Notes: a model not told the origin generated them from the sequence alone. DNA of 61,141 nucleotides from Candidatus Sabulitectum sp. (GCA_023139045.1 JAGLOJ010000054.1:1-61141); one strand, 5' to 3'. Positions 23,320 through 32,628 are shown, counted from the first letter of the stretch. Translations and numbers: made by a program.

Positions 23320-25173
23320 ATGAACAAGGCTGAATGTACTCCTGTCAGATCGGAGAAGGAACAGAGATTAGCTGACCTATTGTCGATCAATATGGATCAA
23401 TACACAACTGCAAGATATTCCTTGCTACATGATCTTCAAAACTTGATCAATGTTTATGAGATTGGGGCACCTGAGGCGGTAGTATTTTACTGCTCAAGAA
23501 TTTTGGAGATACTCACATCCAAAGCCATGGAGAAGATCGGTGAGCGGCCAAGGCGAAGTATTCTGTCTAATCTTGTTCACCTGAGGGAATACAATGTAAT
23601 TCCATTAATTACATTGCACTGGGCTCATGCAATAAGGCGTACAGGCAATTCCGCTAGGCATATCCTGAATGCAGTTTCTCTTCAAGAAGCTGAGCTCTCC
23701 ATTTTCATGTTGGAAAATGTGTTGGATTGGTACTTCTGCAGGTTTAAGTATGGAGAGCAGTTACCCAGCTTAACAAACAACGGTACTCGTATTCAACTTA
23801 TTCCATCAACAAGTTTCAGTCTGTTCCTGGAGGAGTTGTCAAATCCGGATTTCCCTTTGGAATCGTTTGTCGAGAAAGCAGTTGAGCAGGGCAACGAGTA
23901 TCTCTTTCAATTCCCTGCTTTTAATGGGCTTCTAATACAAATGCTTCTTGAGCACAAATCATTTGAGGAAGCTGATTATCTTATTTCACTGTCCAGAAAC
24001 CGATTCGCGGAAGACCTTCGATTAAAGCAACTTGAGGGATTACTGTATAGTCGTCGAAGAGCAGAAGGTGATCTCGAAAGAGCTCTTAAGTGCCTTATAC
24101 CTGTTTACCGGACCTACAGAGAGGATGAGGATTCCTATGGGATCCTTGCCGGTGTTTACAAGAGGATATGGTTTGGCAATGAAGAGCAGGTTTCTAATCT
24201 CGTTAAGTCACATGAGGTGTATCTTGAGGGATGGGGAGCAACGAAAGAAGCCAGTGCATACCTTGGTGTTAATACAGCTGCTACTGCTCTTTGGTTGGGT
24301 AAGTACGAAGAGTCCAGCAGGATTGCAGCGCAGGTTGTAGAACTGATCAGGCACAGGATGAACTTGATAGCACAAAAAACCGGGATGGAAAACCAACTCC
24401 TGCTTTTCTGGGATAGTGTTACTCTTGCAGAAGCTTTACTGCTTAGCGGTGAAATCAGGGAAGCCTCTTATACCTACTGTCACCTGGTAAAGATCCATGA
24501 ATGCAAAGCAGAATTAATAAGGCTTTGCTTGAGGCAGGCAGATAGGAATCTCAGAGCATTTGGCTTCAATTTAAGTTCAAATGACTTTTTAAATCCGACA
24601 ATTGACCATTCAGGATCTCCTGGAATTGCTATCGGAATCACTGGGCACAGACAGTTGTTTCATCCCACTCATATTCAGGAAAAGATAGGCTTTGTGCTGA
24701 AGAAGTTAGCAGTGAAACACAGAACGGATTTGATAAGAGTTATCACACCCCTTGCCGAAGGCTCAGACAGGTTGTTTGCTCTTGAGGCATTTAACACTTA
24801 TGGAAATGTGTTTTTAGATGTGATTCTTCCATTTGAGGTTGAAGAATATTGCAAAGATTTTTCTTCCAGTAAATCGATCGAGGAATTCAGAAAGTTACTC
24901 AACAAGGCAAGTCGACTGGTAATTGCCGATACAGCAAACTCAGTAGAATACTCACAGAATTCCCGTGATGCTGCGTATTTGGGTTGCGGCAAACAAGTTG
25001 TAAATGAAAGTGATGTATTGATAGCTATTTGGGACGGAGAAGGAGCGGGGGGGTATGGGGGGACCGCAGATGTAGTGCAGTATGCTCGAGAGAAGATGAA
25101 GCCGTTGGTTTGGGTAAACAGCAATCCTCCCTTTCATATTACTTTCGAAAGAATTACTTCTGAATTTAGCTGA
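23320..25173 (+). CDS. DUF4145/HEPN-like, TPR (DUF4071-like) and SLOG domain protein
   Basis: 617 residues, no signal or membrane helix, so cytoplasmic. Residues 30-150 resemble DUF4145 (HEPN-like), with the hallmark RRTGNSARH (R106, G109, N110, H114). Residues 200-400 are helical repeats like the DUF4071/TRAFs-binding region (GILAGVYKRIWFG, then YLGVNTAATALWLG). Residues 430-610 are a Rossmann-type SLOG domain: a first loop GIAIGITGHRQL (435-446), PLAEGSDRL, then ESDVLIAIWDGEG followed by GGT (580-582), the counterpart of the ligand-binding GGxGT loop of LOG/DprA. In Thoeris, a SLOG domain senses the nucleotide made by TIR. Here it is 117 nt after the STAND gene and in the same island as six TIR genes, which suggests a receiver role. 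That is an inference. Confidence 0.75.
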   Translation: MNKAECTPVRSEKEQRLADLLSINMDQYTTARYSLLHDLQNLINVYEIGAPEAVVFYCSRILEILTSKAMEKIGERPRRSILSNLVHLREYNVIPLITLHWAHAIRRTGNSARHILNAVSLQEAELSIFMLENVLDWYFCRFKYGEQLPSLTNNGTRIQLIPSTSFSLFLEELSNPDFPLESFVEKAVEQGNEYLFQFPAFNGLLIQMLLEHKSFEEADYLISLSRNRFAEDLRLKQLEGLLYSRRRAEGDLERALKCLIPVYRTYREDEDSYGILAGVYKRIWFGNEEQVSNLVKSHEVYLEGWGATKEASAYLGVNTAATALWLGKYEESSRIAAQVVELIRHRMNLIAQKTGMENQLLLFWDSVTLAEALLLSGEIREASYTYCHLVKIHECKAELIRLCLRQADRNLRAFGFNLSSNDFLNPTIDHSGSPGIAIGITGHRQLFHPTHIQEKIGFVLKKLAVKHRTDLIRVITPLAEGSDRLFALEAFNTYGNVFLDVILPFEVEEYCKDFSSSKSIEEFRKLLNKASRLVIADTANSVEYSQNSRDAAYLGCGKQVVNESDVLIAIWDGEGAGGYGGTADVVQYAREKMKPLVWVNSNPPFHITFERITSEFS

Positions 25174-25585
25174 ATACCAGTAGTGTCCCAATGTCGCATC
25201 CTTGTGAAGTAGGTCTATTTGTGTGATACTTTACTGACCAATGCATTATCTCCTTTACGGTTAGGCGGTTGGTGGTTCTTGCATAAAATGTAATGGTCAC
25301 TAAAATTTCTCAAATCCTTCTTACACCACTGGCACGGACTCTACACGGTGGCTCCGCAGTATATTTATCGTCGTATATGATGTAACGGCGTCAATTGCTC
25401 AGGTTGGGACATTGTGTGCTACGAATGGGGTGCTGATATTGTTAAAGTTATCCAACCATGTCCTGTTTAGACATAATGGTTTGTTTTAATCTGAAGAGTT
25501 AGTTCTCGGGTTTACTTGGGGTTTCGCGAAATGTATCTTCGTCCTGATGATATTTTGATTTGGGTTAAAACAGGAAGGGAAGAAT
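25174..25585 (+). other. 412-nt intergenic region at the island's right edge
   Basis: No open frame of note on either strand and no clear terminator after the SLOG gene. GTTCTTGCATAAAA at 25275-25288 recurs exactly at 27952-27965, upstream of fabF, and its TGCATAAAA core also lies at 17588-17596 before the MscS gene. The region probably holds the promoter of the secreted protein gene at 25586, whose ribosome site is GGAAGGGA just before its ATG. Confidence 0.4.
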
Positions 25586-27784
25586 ATGAGATTCATTTCG
25601 TTGGTTCTGCTGTGTTCGCTGGCTTTTGCCGGTGGGGGCCCTCGTGGAATGACAGGAGATCCTGGAGATCCTGTTGAGGTGGTTAGCAGTTCTGTTCACC
25701 TTGTAACGTCAGTTCCATCTGAAGTTTCATGGGAAATGGAAGTTCCGGAACCTTTGCCATTTTTTGAACCGCCGGATGAGTACGATATGGTTGAGTCTCT
25801 TGACTGCAGATTTATCATACAAGACAAAGAAGGTATCTGCTCTGCTGTTGTTTCTCTATCTTCAGAATCGATTGAGGAGGGTGCAGGGGTAACACTCACC
25901 ACGCAGGCGCAGCAGTCTGTTGATCTTGCCCCGGAGTGGTTGCAGGGTTACCTTATCTGGAAATATTCCAAGCTTACAGAGGCTAATCAGGACAGGTATG
26001 GGGCATTGCTGCTTGCTCACCAGGGTCAGAATTACTACGATGAGCTTGCTTTTACCGTTGCCAATCTTTCCCGGTTTATACTTTCAACGCCAAGCTGGGA
26101 TGAAACCATGCTTGTTGACAATGCTCAAGGCGTTTATGCTCACGATCCTTTTCTCAGTTACGTAAATGTGAATGATTACGGTGGTACTGACTACTACAGC
26201 ACTACGGAATACAACACAGTTGTTGGTTCAGACACTGTCTGGGTGGAGATACCCAAAGAGATTTATTACCACTACGTGGTGATGCCTAAGGTTTCTGATG
26301 AGAAACCCCGGAACGATTCTTTTGTTTATAATGAGTTCTGGAGACAGTACCTCTGGGATATGGATGACCCGGGGTATCCTGTTCTTAATGAAGTACTCAA
26401 CGAAAATATTCTGGTATTCTGGGACGAACAGACAAGAAGCTGGGGATGGTCTACCACTCCGACATTCACCGATACCCTGCAGGCTGTTGAAATTCTCAGC
26501 AAGTGGACACGGGCTACTTTAGCAGAAGATCTGACATATCCGAGACCTATACAACCTAATATTATTGCTCATGAGCACAACGGTTACTGTGGTGAAACGC
26601 AGGATCTGCTGTGCGCAGCTGCAAGAACAGCTCTTATTCCAACTGTCTGCACCATGGATATAAACGAGGATCATGTGTGGTGCGAAATCTGGTGGGATGG
26701 AACATGGGGCGGCTGGTATGTTGATACTGTAAACAACCCGAACTGTGCTTATGACAAGGATTATGGCGGCTCAAAGGATTGCAGCTGTATCTGGAGCTGG
26801 AGAAATGACGGGTTTACATGGGATGCCGTTGCGTATTACTCTGAGTCATGCACCTTTACCGTTACAGTAACAGATTCAGCTGGAGTTCCTGTTGACAATG
26901 CTACTGTTCGAGTTGCCAGCGAAGGATGGGGCTCGACAAATCTTTACAAAGGAGCCTGGGGGGAGACCGATCGAAACGGACAGATTACCTTTACTCTAGG
27001 CGACAATCAAAACTACTACATGAATATCTTGTCTACTCTGGGTAACTTTATAGGCTCGGGTGGCTATACCGAAGTTATTACCAACAGCATTCCCGATACC
27101 GACTACTATTTCGAATGGAGCCCTCCAGCTCTTATGCCGGAGCTGGACATGAATGAACTCAGCGAAGGCTCATGGACGAAGTATCTCATTCAGGTGAATT
27201 ATGATCTTCCTGTTGATATAATGAACGGAAGAGACTACTATGGTTCTCCTCGATCTGAATATGCCGAACCTCTTGAAGATGGCACAGCAGATTTCTTCAT
27301 TGTTGATGCCGCCAACTGGGAACTTTACCAGGCTGGGGAAGAATTTGATTGCTACGAGCCGATCCTGGGGGAGAGTTCAGGCGTTGTCTGGTTCTACGCT
27401 CCCCACACTGACGACTGGTACATTGTTTTCAGCGGTGACAGACATCAGGGACTGGAGACATTCGCCGATGCAACAATTTCCCTCTGGAAGCACGACGGAA
27501 CAGGTATAAACGGGGGAGTTGTTCCTGCTTTTGAAGCAGCCATCTACCCCAACCCCTGCATGAGCCAGGCTTCGTTGAGTTTTGCAACCTCTGCGTCAGG
27601 AATTACGGAAGTTGTTCTTTACGACATCCACGGCAGAGTTGTTGAAACACTCTGTGATGAACTGCTGGAGGCAGGCAGCCACAACCTTACACTTGAGACT
27701 TCAGCACTTTCAAGCGGTCTTTACTTTGTGAAATTTCATGGTGAAGGTTTAAACTCCATGAGAAGTCTGACGGTTCTCAGGTAG
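25586..27784 (+). CDS. Secreted transglutaminase-like protein with C-terminal sorting domain
   Basis: 732 residues. Signal peptide at 1-16 (MRFISLVLLCSLAFAG). A transglutaminase-like papain-fold core shows the triad C335 (HNGYCGETQDLL), H363 (EDHVWCEIWW) and D380 (WYVDT). Then a carboxypeptidase-regulatory/Big-like domain (TVTVTDSAGVPVDNATVRV, with ETDRNGQITFTL). The last 80 residues are a typical por/T9SS-like sorting module (AIYPNPCMSQASL, then VVLYDIHGRVV and SGLYFVKF). Such proteins are exported and attached at the cell surface. No sorting-machine gene is in the window. It could be a peptidase or a crosslinking enzyme. Confidence 0.75.
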   Translation: MRFISLVLLCSLAFAGGGPRGMTGDPGDPVEVVSSSVHLVTSVPSEVSWEMEVPEPLPFFEPPDEYDMVESLDCRFIIQDKEGICSAVVSLSSESIEEGAGVTLTTQAQQSVDLAPEWLQGYLIWKYSKLTEANQDRYGALLLAHQGQNYYDELAFTVANLSRFILSTPSWDETMLVDNAQGVYAHDPFLSYVNVNDYGGTDYYSTTEYNTVVGSDTVWVEIPKEIYYHYVVMPKVSDEKPRNDSFVYNEFWRQYLWDMDDPGYPVLNEVLNENILVFWDEQTRSWGWSTTPTFTDTLQAVEILSKWTRATLAEDLTYPRPIQPNIIAHEHNGYCGETQDLLCAAARTALIPTVCTMDINEDHVWCEIWWDGTWGGWYVDTVNNPNCAYDKDYGGSKDCSCIWSWRNDGFTWDAVAYYSESCTFTVTVTDSAGVPVDNATVRVASEGWGSTNLYKGAWGETDRNGQITFTLGDNQNYYMNILSTLGNFIGSGGYTEVITNSIPDTDYYFEWSPPALMPELDMNELSEGSWTKYLIQVNYDLPVDIMNGRDYYGSPRSEYAEPLEDGTADFFIVDAANWELYQAGEEFDCYEPILGESSGVVWFYAPHTDDWYIVFSGDRHQGLETFADATISLWKHDGTGINGGVVPAFEAAIYPNPCMSQASLSFATSASGITEVVLYDIHGRVVETLCDELLEAGSHNLTLETSALSSGLYFVKFHGEGLNSMRSLTVLR

Positions 27785-27802
27785 TTTTTAGAAGATCGAT
27801 GC

Positions 27803-27833
27803 AGTGGGGGAATTGCCGTTCCCCCACTTTCTT
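27803..27833 (+). terminator. Rho-independent terminator after the secreted protein gene
   Basis: AGTGGGGGAA (27803-27812) pairs perfectly with TTCCCCCACT (27819-27828) around a 6-nt loop, and a TTCTT tail follows. Confidence 0.85.
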
Positions 27834-28050
27834 ATGTACATGCAGACCGGGATGTTGTCTTTCCCCTGCTGCCAGGATTGATCCAGATTGATTAGTTGTA
27901 CTGTTCTGTACTTCCGGATACGTAGTTTGCAAAACCAGGGAAGAGAAACCTGTTCTTGCATAAAAGTGCTGAGTTAATTATTAAAGGTAGAATATTTCTG
28001 TTGTATTGAAGCGTTTCATTTTTTCATTGTCTTTTAAGGAATTTCCATTC

Positions 28051-29289
28051 ATGAATGAACATCGGGTTGTTATCACAGGTCTTGGTGCTGTAACACCGTT
28101 AGGTATAGGTGTAGAAGATTCCTTTAATGGATTTCTGGAAGGGCGAAATGGAATTGCCCGGGTTACTCATTTTGATGTGATGGATTATCGTTCAAAGCTT
28201 GCCGCAGAGGTTAGAGGTTTTCAAGCTGAGGATTGGATCGACAGGAAATCAGCAAGGCGTATGGACAGGTTCACACAGTTCGGAATGGCAGCGTCAGCAA
28301 TGGCACTGGAAGATTCCGGATTGAAGTTCTTCGACAGAAACAGAGCTGGTGTCGTGATCGGTTCCGGTATTGGTGGTTCACAGGCTTTGGATGAGGGGTA
28401 TTCCCGGCTCAGAGAAAAGGGACCTCGGGGGTTGAGCCCGTTTCTTGTGTCAAGGATGCTTGTTAATATGGCTGCCGCCCTGGTTTCCATTGAGTACGGT
28501 TTCAAAGGCCCTCTCTCTGCTCCATCAGTGGCATGTTCCACCGGATCGAATGCTATAGGTGATGCTTTTAGAATTCTCCAGAGGGGAGACGCCGATGTTA
28601 TGCTTGCAGGCAGCTCAGAGGCATGCATTTCTCCACTGCCTTACGGAGCTTTTTGTTCCACCAGATCAATGACTCCAAGTGATTGCGCTGATAGTGCAAG
28701 CAGACCGTTCGACAGAAATCGTGATGGTTTTGTAATGGGTGAGGGTGCAGGTATTGTTGTTCTTGAGAATCTGGAGCATGCTCTGGAGCGCGGAGCCAGA
28801 ATATATAGTGAGATTGTGGGATACGGCAATACAGCAGACGCCTACCATCTTACCGCCCCTGATCCTGAGAGCAACGGAATGATCCGTGTTATGCTTGCAG
28901 CATTACAGGATGCCGGGCTGTGCTGTGAAGACATCGGGTACATAAATGCACACGGCACATCCACAGTGCTGAATGACAAGTGCGAGAGTGCTGCTATCAA
29001 AAAGGTATTCGGAGAGCATGCTGATTCATTGAAGGTCAGCTCAATCAAATCAATGATCGGTCACCTTATGGCTGCAGCAGGTGCTGTTGAGTTTGTATCG
29101 ACCGTTATGAGCGTGTATACCGGGAAGATTCCGCCAACCATAAATTACCGGGAACCTGATCCCGATTGTTCTCTTGACTACGTAACAAACGGGGCTGAAT
29201 CACTGGTTCTCAATGCAGCCATCAGCAATTCATTCGGGTTCGGCGGAGGTAACTCCTGTCTTGCGGTTAAAAAATATCAAATGAAGTAG
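28051..29289 (+). CDS. fabF: Beta-ketoacyl-ACP synthase II
   Basis: Condensing enzyme of fatty acid elongation: joins malonyl-ACP to acyl-ACP in the cytoplasm. 412 residues from ATG 28051 (TAAGGA 10 nt upstream); this start matches the family's usual length, and the 15 extra codons that could be read from TTG 28006 are not conserved-looking. The Cys-His-His triad is C162 (PSVACSTGSN), H301 (NAHGTSTVLND) and H338 (KSMIGHLMAAAG). It stands alone: no acpP or fabD alongside. The gene after it is convergent. Confidence 0.95.
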   Translation: MNEHRVVITGLGAVTPLGIGVEDSFNGFLEGRNGIARVTHFDVMDYRSKLAAEVRGFQAEDWIDRKSARRMDRFTQFGMAASAMALEDSGLKFFDRNRAGVVIGSGIGGSQALDEGYSRLREKGPRGLSPFLVSRMLVNMAAALVSIEYGFKGPLSAPSVACSTGSNAIGDAFRILQRGDADVMLAGSSEACISPLPYGAFCSTRSMTPSDCADSASRPFDRNRDGFVMGEGAGIVVLENLEHALERGARIYSEIVGYGNTADAYHLTAPDPESNGMIRVMLAALQDAGLCCEDIGYINAHGTSTVLNDKCESAAIKKVFGEHADSLKVSSIKSMIGHLMAAAGAVEFVSTVMSVYTGKIPPTINYREPDPDCSLDYVTNGAESLVLNAAISNSFGFGGGNSCLAVKKYQMK

Positions 29290-29309
29290 AGACAGCTGTC
29301 TATCTGCTG

Positions 29310-29738
29310 TTATTCTTTCATAACGGAAGAGAATTCTGTGAGCAGTTCTTTTGTGCTGTTCCTGTAGATTCTGAAGCGAAGACCTCCAAGATGTTTGCCG
29401 CCATACCATCTGGCCACAAGAATCAGGCAGTTAACTGCATTCATGTTTCTCATAACTTCAAGGATACAGTTGCCGGAACCTGATTCTCCACCATCATTCT
29501 TGAGCTCAGTGCCATCAGATAAGCGGATTGCCCAGCTCAAGTGACTGGCTTTCTTCATTTTGAATTGCCTGGTAAGGATCTTCACTGTGGCAGTGACGGA
29601 TTGATTGTCGCTGGATAAAAAGGGGGTGCCACAGGCCAGAAATCGACTTTGCTTTTCCAGAACAGATATTCCGGAAACGGTTTCTTTCAGGGTTCGTGCA
29701 GTTCCTATTAGAAACCTCCGGTTTAAGATCTGTGACAC
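29310..29738 (-). CDS. YigZ/IMPACT family protein (short form)
   Basis: 142 residues with the IMPACT core: ASHLSWAIRL, NDGGESGSGNCILEVM and the signature ARWYGGKHLGGLRF. Typical bacterial YigZ proteins are about 200 residues and have a C-terminal EF-G domain V-like part; this one lacks it. The molecular role of the family in bacteria is not settled (ribosome- or translation-linked). It follows the GlcD-like gene on the same strand after 55 nt. Confidence 0.8.
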   Translation of the reverse strand: MSQILNRRFLIGTARTLKETVSGISVLEKQSRFLACGTPFLSSDNQSVTATVKILTRQFKMKKASHLSWAIRLSDGTELKNDGGESGSGNCILEVMRNMNAVNCLILVARWYGGKHLGGLRFRIYRNSTKELLTEFSSVMKE

Positions 29739-29793
29739 CCTTGTCCGAAGACCGGTGAAATATACGAGTACAACAAGTCATAACAAGGTGTTT

Positions 29794-31227
29794 TCAGCGA
29801 CTGGAAATACTCTCAACGAGCAAGTCCATACCATCCAGTTCCTTCTGGGAATACATGAGCTTTAACAGCGGAGCCTTCAGCTTGCCGGTTCCGTGCTCGG
29901 CACTAACAGTTCCTCCGAGTTTGACAGCTTCAACTGCGATCAGTTCCACCGCATGCTCTGCTTTCTCCAACTGACTGTTGTCTTTTGGTATCAGATTCGC
30001 ATGGAGGTGCCCCTGGCCTGAATGCCCGAAAACCACATGCTCAACGCTGGAATTCCTGAGGATGGTTTTCATTGTACCGTAATACTCCCTTAGCTGGTCA
30101 GGACGTACAGCAGTATCAGTACTGATTTTGTGGATTCTGCTGTTCTTTGAAGAAAGACCTGAAATAATTCTGTTTACAGTTTCAGGAAGAAGATGTCTGA
30201 ACTCCTTGAGGTGCTTTCTCTCCACTTCGTCAAATCCACCCCAGGTGTTGTCGGGAGAAATTCCCTGTTCTTCAAGAAGCATTTCAACTGTTTCCAGCAC
30301 AACATCCAGTTCTTCTTCAGAAGCAACATTGATTGATGTAAACAGAGCCCAGTTCCCGTATTTCGGGAACGATTTTCCAGTGTTCATCGCGAGGAACAAA
30401 AGAGAGGGATCTGCCATTGCCTCCAGCTCGCGCAGGGGAAGGTTTGCATTGACAAGGTTGCTGCGCAGCCCCCAGAATTGACTTTCATTACAGAATACTG
30501 CAAAACTGGCAACTGTATGCGGCTTCTGACTGAGTATGAGATCCGCTTCAAGAATCAACCCCAATTTCCCTTCGCTGCCTATGAAGAGATCAATCAGATC
30601 CATGCCCGGGGCAATGTGAAGACCTGCAGCGTTTTTAATCGGCTGCGGCTTCTCCAGCTCCGGCAGATGGATTACACCAAGCAGGGGGTGGCTTAGTTTT
30701 CCTCTGCTGAACTGATACTTGCCTCGCTTTATGGTTATGCCTCTTCCGGATGGAAGTAGAACCTTGAGTCTGTCAATCCAGTTTCTTGTAGAACCATATC
30801 TGTAACTTGCTGCTCCTGAAGCGTCTGTGGCAATAGTTCCACCTATGGAAGCTGTTGTTTCGGTCGGGTCCGGCGGGTAAAACAATCCGGGTTTTTCTGT
30901 TTTGCAGTACTCCTGAACCGAGTCCAGAGTTTCTCCTGCCCGAACTCTGATGATGTTTACCTCGGATGTTGAATGAATACCTTTCAGATGCTCCGTAGAC
31001 AGAACAGCACCACCCATGGGTACAGCACCACCGGTAATTCCCGTTCTTGCTCCTGATATTGTAAGCGGGACACGATCTTCATAGCATTCCTGAAGGTATT
31101 CCGCAGCTTCTGCTTTGTTTTCCGGCCATGCAGCAGTCTGACAGTTGCCACCGGAGAGGGATGATTCATCTTTCAACAACTCTGGATGCTGATCCTGTAT
31201 GAAATGAGTTCCCTTGATGGATTTCAC
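29794..31227 (-). CDS. FAD-binding oxidase, GlcD/D-lactate dehydrogenase family
   Basis: 477 residues. PCMH-type FAD domain (TISGARTGITGGAVPMGG, then PPDPTETTASIGGTIATDASG, the pyrophosphate-binding segment) and a C-terminal FAD-oxidase cap with FGHSGQGHLHANLIP and SAEHGTGKLKAPLL, as in glycolate oxidase GlcD and D-lactate dehydrogenase. It oxidises a 2-hydroxy acid and passes electrons on. No GlcE or GlcF or iron-sulfur partner is nearby. GTG start with GGGAG at 6 nt. Divergent from the dehydratase genes. Substrate cannot be fixed from the sequence. Confidence 0.88.
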   Translation of the reverse strand: MKSIKGTHFIQDQHPELLKDESSLSGGNCQTAAWPENKAEAAEYLQECYEDRVPLTISGARTGITGGAVPMGGAVLSTEHLKGIHSTSEVNIIRVRAGETLDSVQEYCKTEKPGLFYPPDPTETTASIGGTIATDASGAASYRYGSTRNWIDRLKVLLPSGRGITIKRGKYQFSRGKLSHPLLGVIHLPELEKPQPIKNAAGLHIAPGMDLIDLFIGSEGKLGLILEADLILSQKPHTVASFAVFCNESQFWGLRSNLVNANLPLRELEAMADPSLLFLAMNTGKSFPKYGNWALFTSINVASEEELDVVLETVEMLLEEQGISPDNTWGGFDEVERKHLKEFRHLLPETVNRIISGLSSKNSRIHKISTDTAVRPDQLREYYGTMKTILRNSSVEHVVFGHSGQGHLHANLIPKDNSQLEKAEHAVELIAVEAVKLGGTVSAEHGTGKLKAPLLKLMYSQKELDGMDLLVESISSR

Positions 31228-31376
31228 TAATGCTCCCTTCGGTTCAGATGAGTATACATTACCGTTTTAGTCATCACGGAGCAACACTGATTGAGTGACA
31301 CTTGAAGGAACCTTCTGCATTGTTCATAGTACAACCATGGGTGGGGGTGTACAAATTTCTCTTTGAAAGGAAATCT

Positions 31377-32627
31377 ATGGGCCAGACTTTTGCTCAGAAA
31401 GTCCTTGGACGCGCAGCCGGGAAAGCTGTGGAACCAGGCGAGATTGTGTTTGTTGAGCCGGACCTTGTGCTTACTCACGATAACAGTTCTGCCATCATCG
31501 GAAAGTTTGAGAGTACTGTACCCGGGGGGAAGGTAAAATATCCTGACAGGATTGTTATTGTTCTGGATCATGTTACTCCTGCTGCAACAAGTAAGAATGC
31601 CGCAGGTCATGCAAAGGTACGAAAATTTGTAAAAGAACAGGGAATCGGGAAGTTCTTCGATGTAGGTTGCGGTATCTGTCACCAGGTTTTGCCGGAGCAG
31701 CATCTTGCTCTTCCGGGATCCATCGTTGTTGGCAGTGACAGCCACACCTGCACTTACGGTGCCTTCAATACATTTTCAACGGGTATTGACAGAACCGAAG
31801 CTGCCGGTCTCTGGATAACCGGCAGAACATGGTTCAAGGTACCGGAGACCATTGAAATAAACCTTGAAGGCTATCTGCAGAAGGGCGTTTCGGCCAAAGA
31901 CCTTATTCTTACAATAATTGAAAAACTCGGGTCAGACGGAGCTAACTACAAGGCGATTGAGTTTCACGGCAGTTCCCTTGGAAGCCTCCTTGTTCATGAG
32001 AGAATGACCATCGCCAATATGGGTATCGAGATGGGGGCTAAGATAGCAGTCTTCCCGGCAGACAGGATTACTCATAATTTTCTTTTCAGTGATGACCTCT
32101 GCAAGGATGCTCTATGGAGTGACTCTGATGCGGATTTCTGCGAAATACACAACTTCAATCTTAATGAAATTGTGCCTGTAGTGGCCCGTCCTCACACTGT
32201 TGATAATGTTTGTCCCGTATCGGAGCTTCCTGAAACAAAGGTAGATCAGGTTTATCTTGGAACATGCACAAACGGCAGGGTTGAGGATCTTAAATCAGCT
32301 CTTGAGATTATGAAGGGCAGAAAAGTTGTATCGTCAGTTCGTATGCTGGTTGGTGCTGCCAGTCGCGACGAATTTGTAAAAGCGCTCCAGCAGGGAATAA
32401 TAAAGGAATTTGTGAAGGCGGGTGCTGTTATTCTTCCACCTGGATGTGGTCCCTGCCTTGGGGCTCATCAGGGCGTGTTGGCTCCCGGAGAAGTATGCCT
32501 TTCCACAGCAAACAGAAATTTCAAGGGGCGTATGGGAGAAAAGGATGCGTTTATTTATCTCAGCAGCCCGGAAACAGCAGCAGCTACGGCAATCACCGGC
32601 GTGATAACTGACCCCAGGGAGGTTTAG
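31377..32627 (+). CDS. 3-isopropylmalate dehydratase/homoaconitase large subunit
   Basis: 416 residues from ATG 31377 (GAAAGG 6 nt upstream); a longer reading from 31302 adds 25 residues without family support. Aconitase-superfamily large subunit of the short two-subunit type. The three cluster cysteines are C297 (GTCTNGR), C357 and C360 (PPGCGPCLG), with the substrate motif GSDSHTCTYGAFNTF. With the next gene it forms a 4Fe-4S hydro-lyase. LeuC, HacA and related citramalate-pathway enzymes are not separable here; a dehydrogenase of the same pathways lies at 58750. Confidence 0.88.
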   Translation: MGQTFAQKVLGRAAGKAVEPGEIVFVEPDLVLTHDNSSAIIGKFESTVPGGKVKYPDRIVIVLDHVTPAATSKNAAGHAKVRKFVKEQGIGKFFDVGCGICHQVLPEQHLALPGSIVVGSDSHTCTYGAFNTFSTGIDRTEAAGLWITGRTWFKVPETIEINLEGYLQKGVSAKDLILTIIEKLGSDGANYKAIEFHGSSLGSLLVHERMTIANMGIEMGAKIAVFPADRITHNFLFSDDLCKDALWSDSDADFCEIHNFNLNEIVPVVARPHTVDNVCPVSELPETKVDQVYLGTCTNGRVEDLKSALEIMKGRKVVSSVRMLVGAASRDEFVKALQQGIIKEFVKAGAVILPPGCGPCLGAHQGVLAPGEVCLSTANRNFKGRMGEKDAFIYLSSPETAAATAITGVITDPREV

Positions 32628-32628
32628 C

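Noticed and set aside
2575..25173. Canonical Thoeris system
   Set aside because: No ThsA-like SIR2-SLOG gene is present. The SLOG protein has different partner domains, and the TIRs are membrane-anchored.
28006..28050. N-terminal extension of FabF from TTG
   Set aside because: The extra residues precede the conserved start and have no ribosome site; ATG 28051 gives the standard length.
29290..29301. AGACAGCTGTCT palindrome between fabF and the convergent gene
   Set aside because: Only 12 bp with no loop and no U-run; too weak to call a bidirectional terminator.
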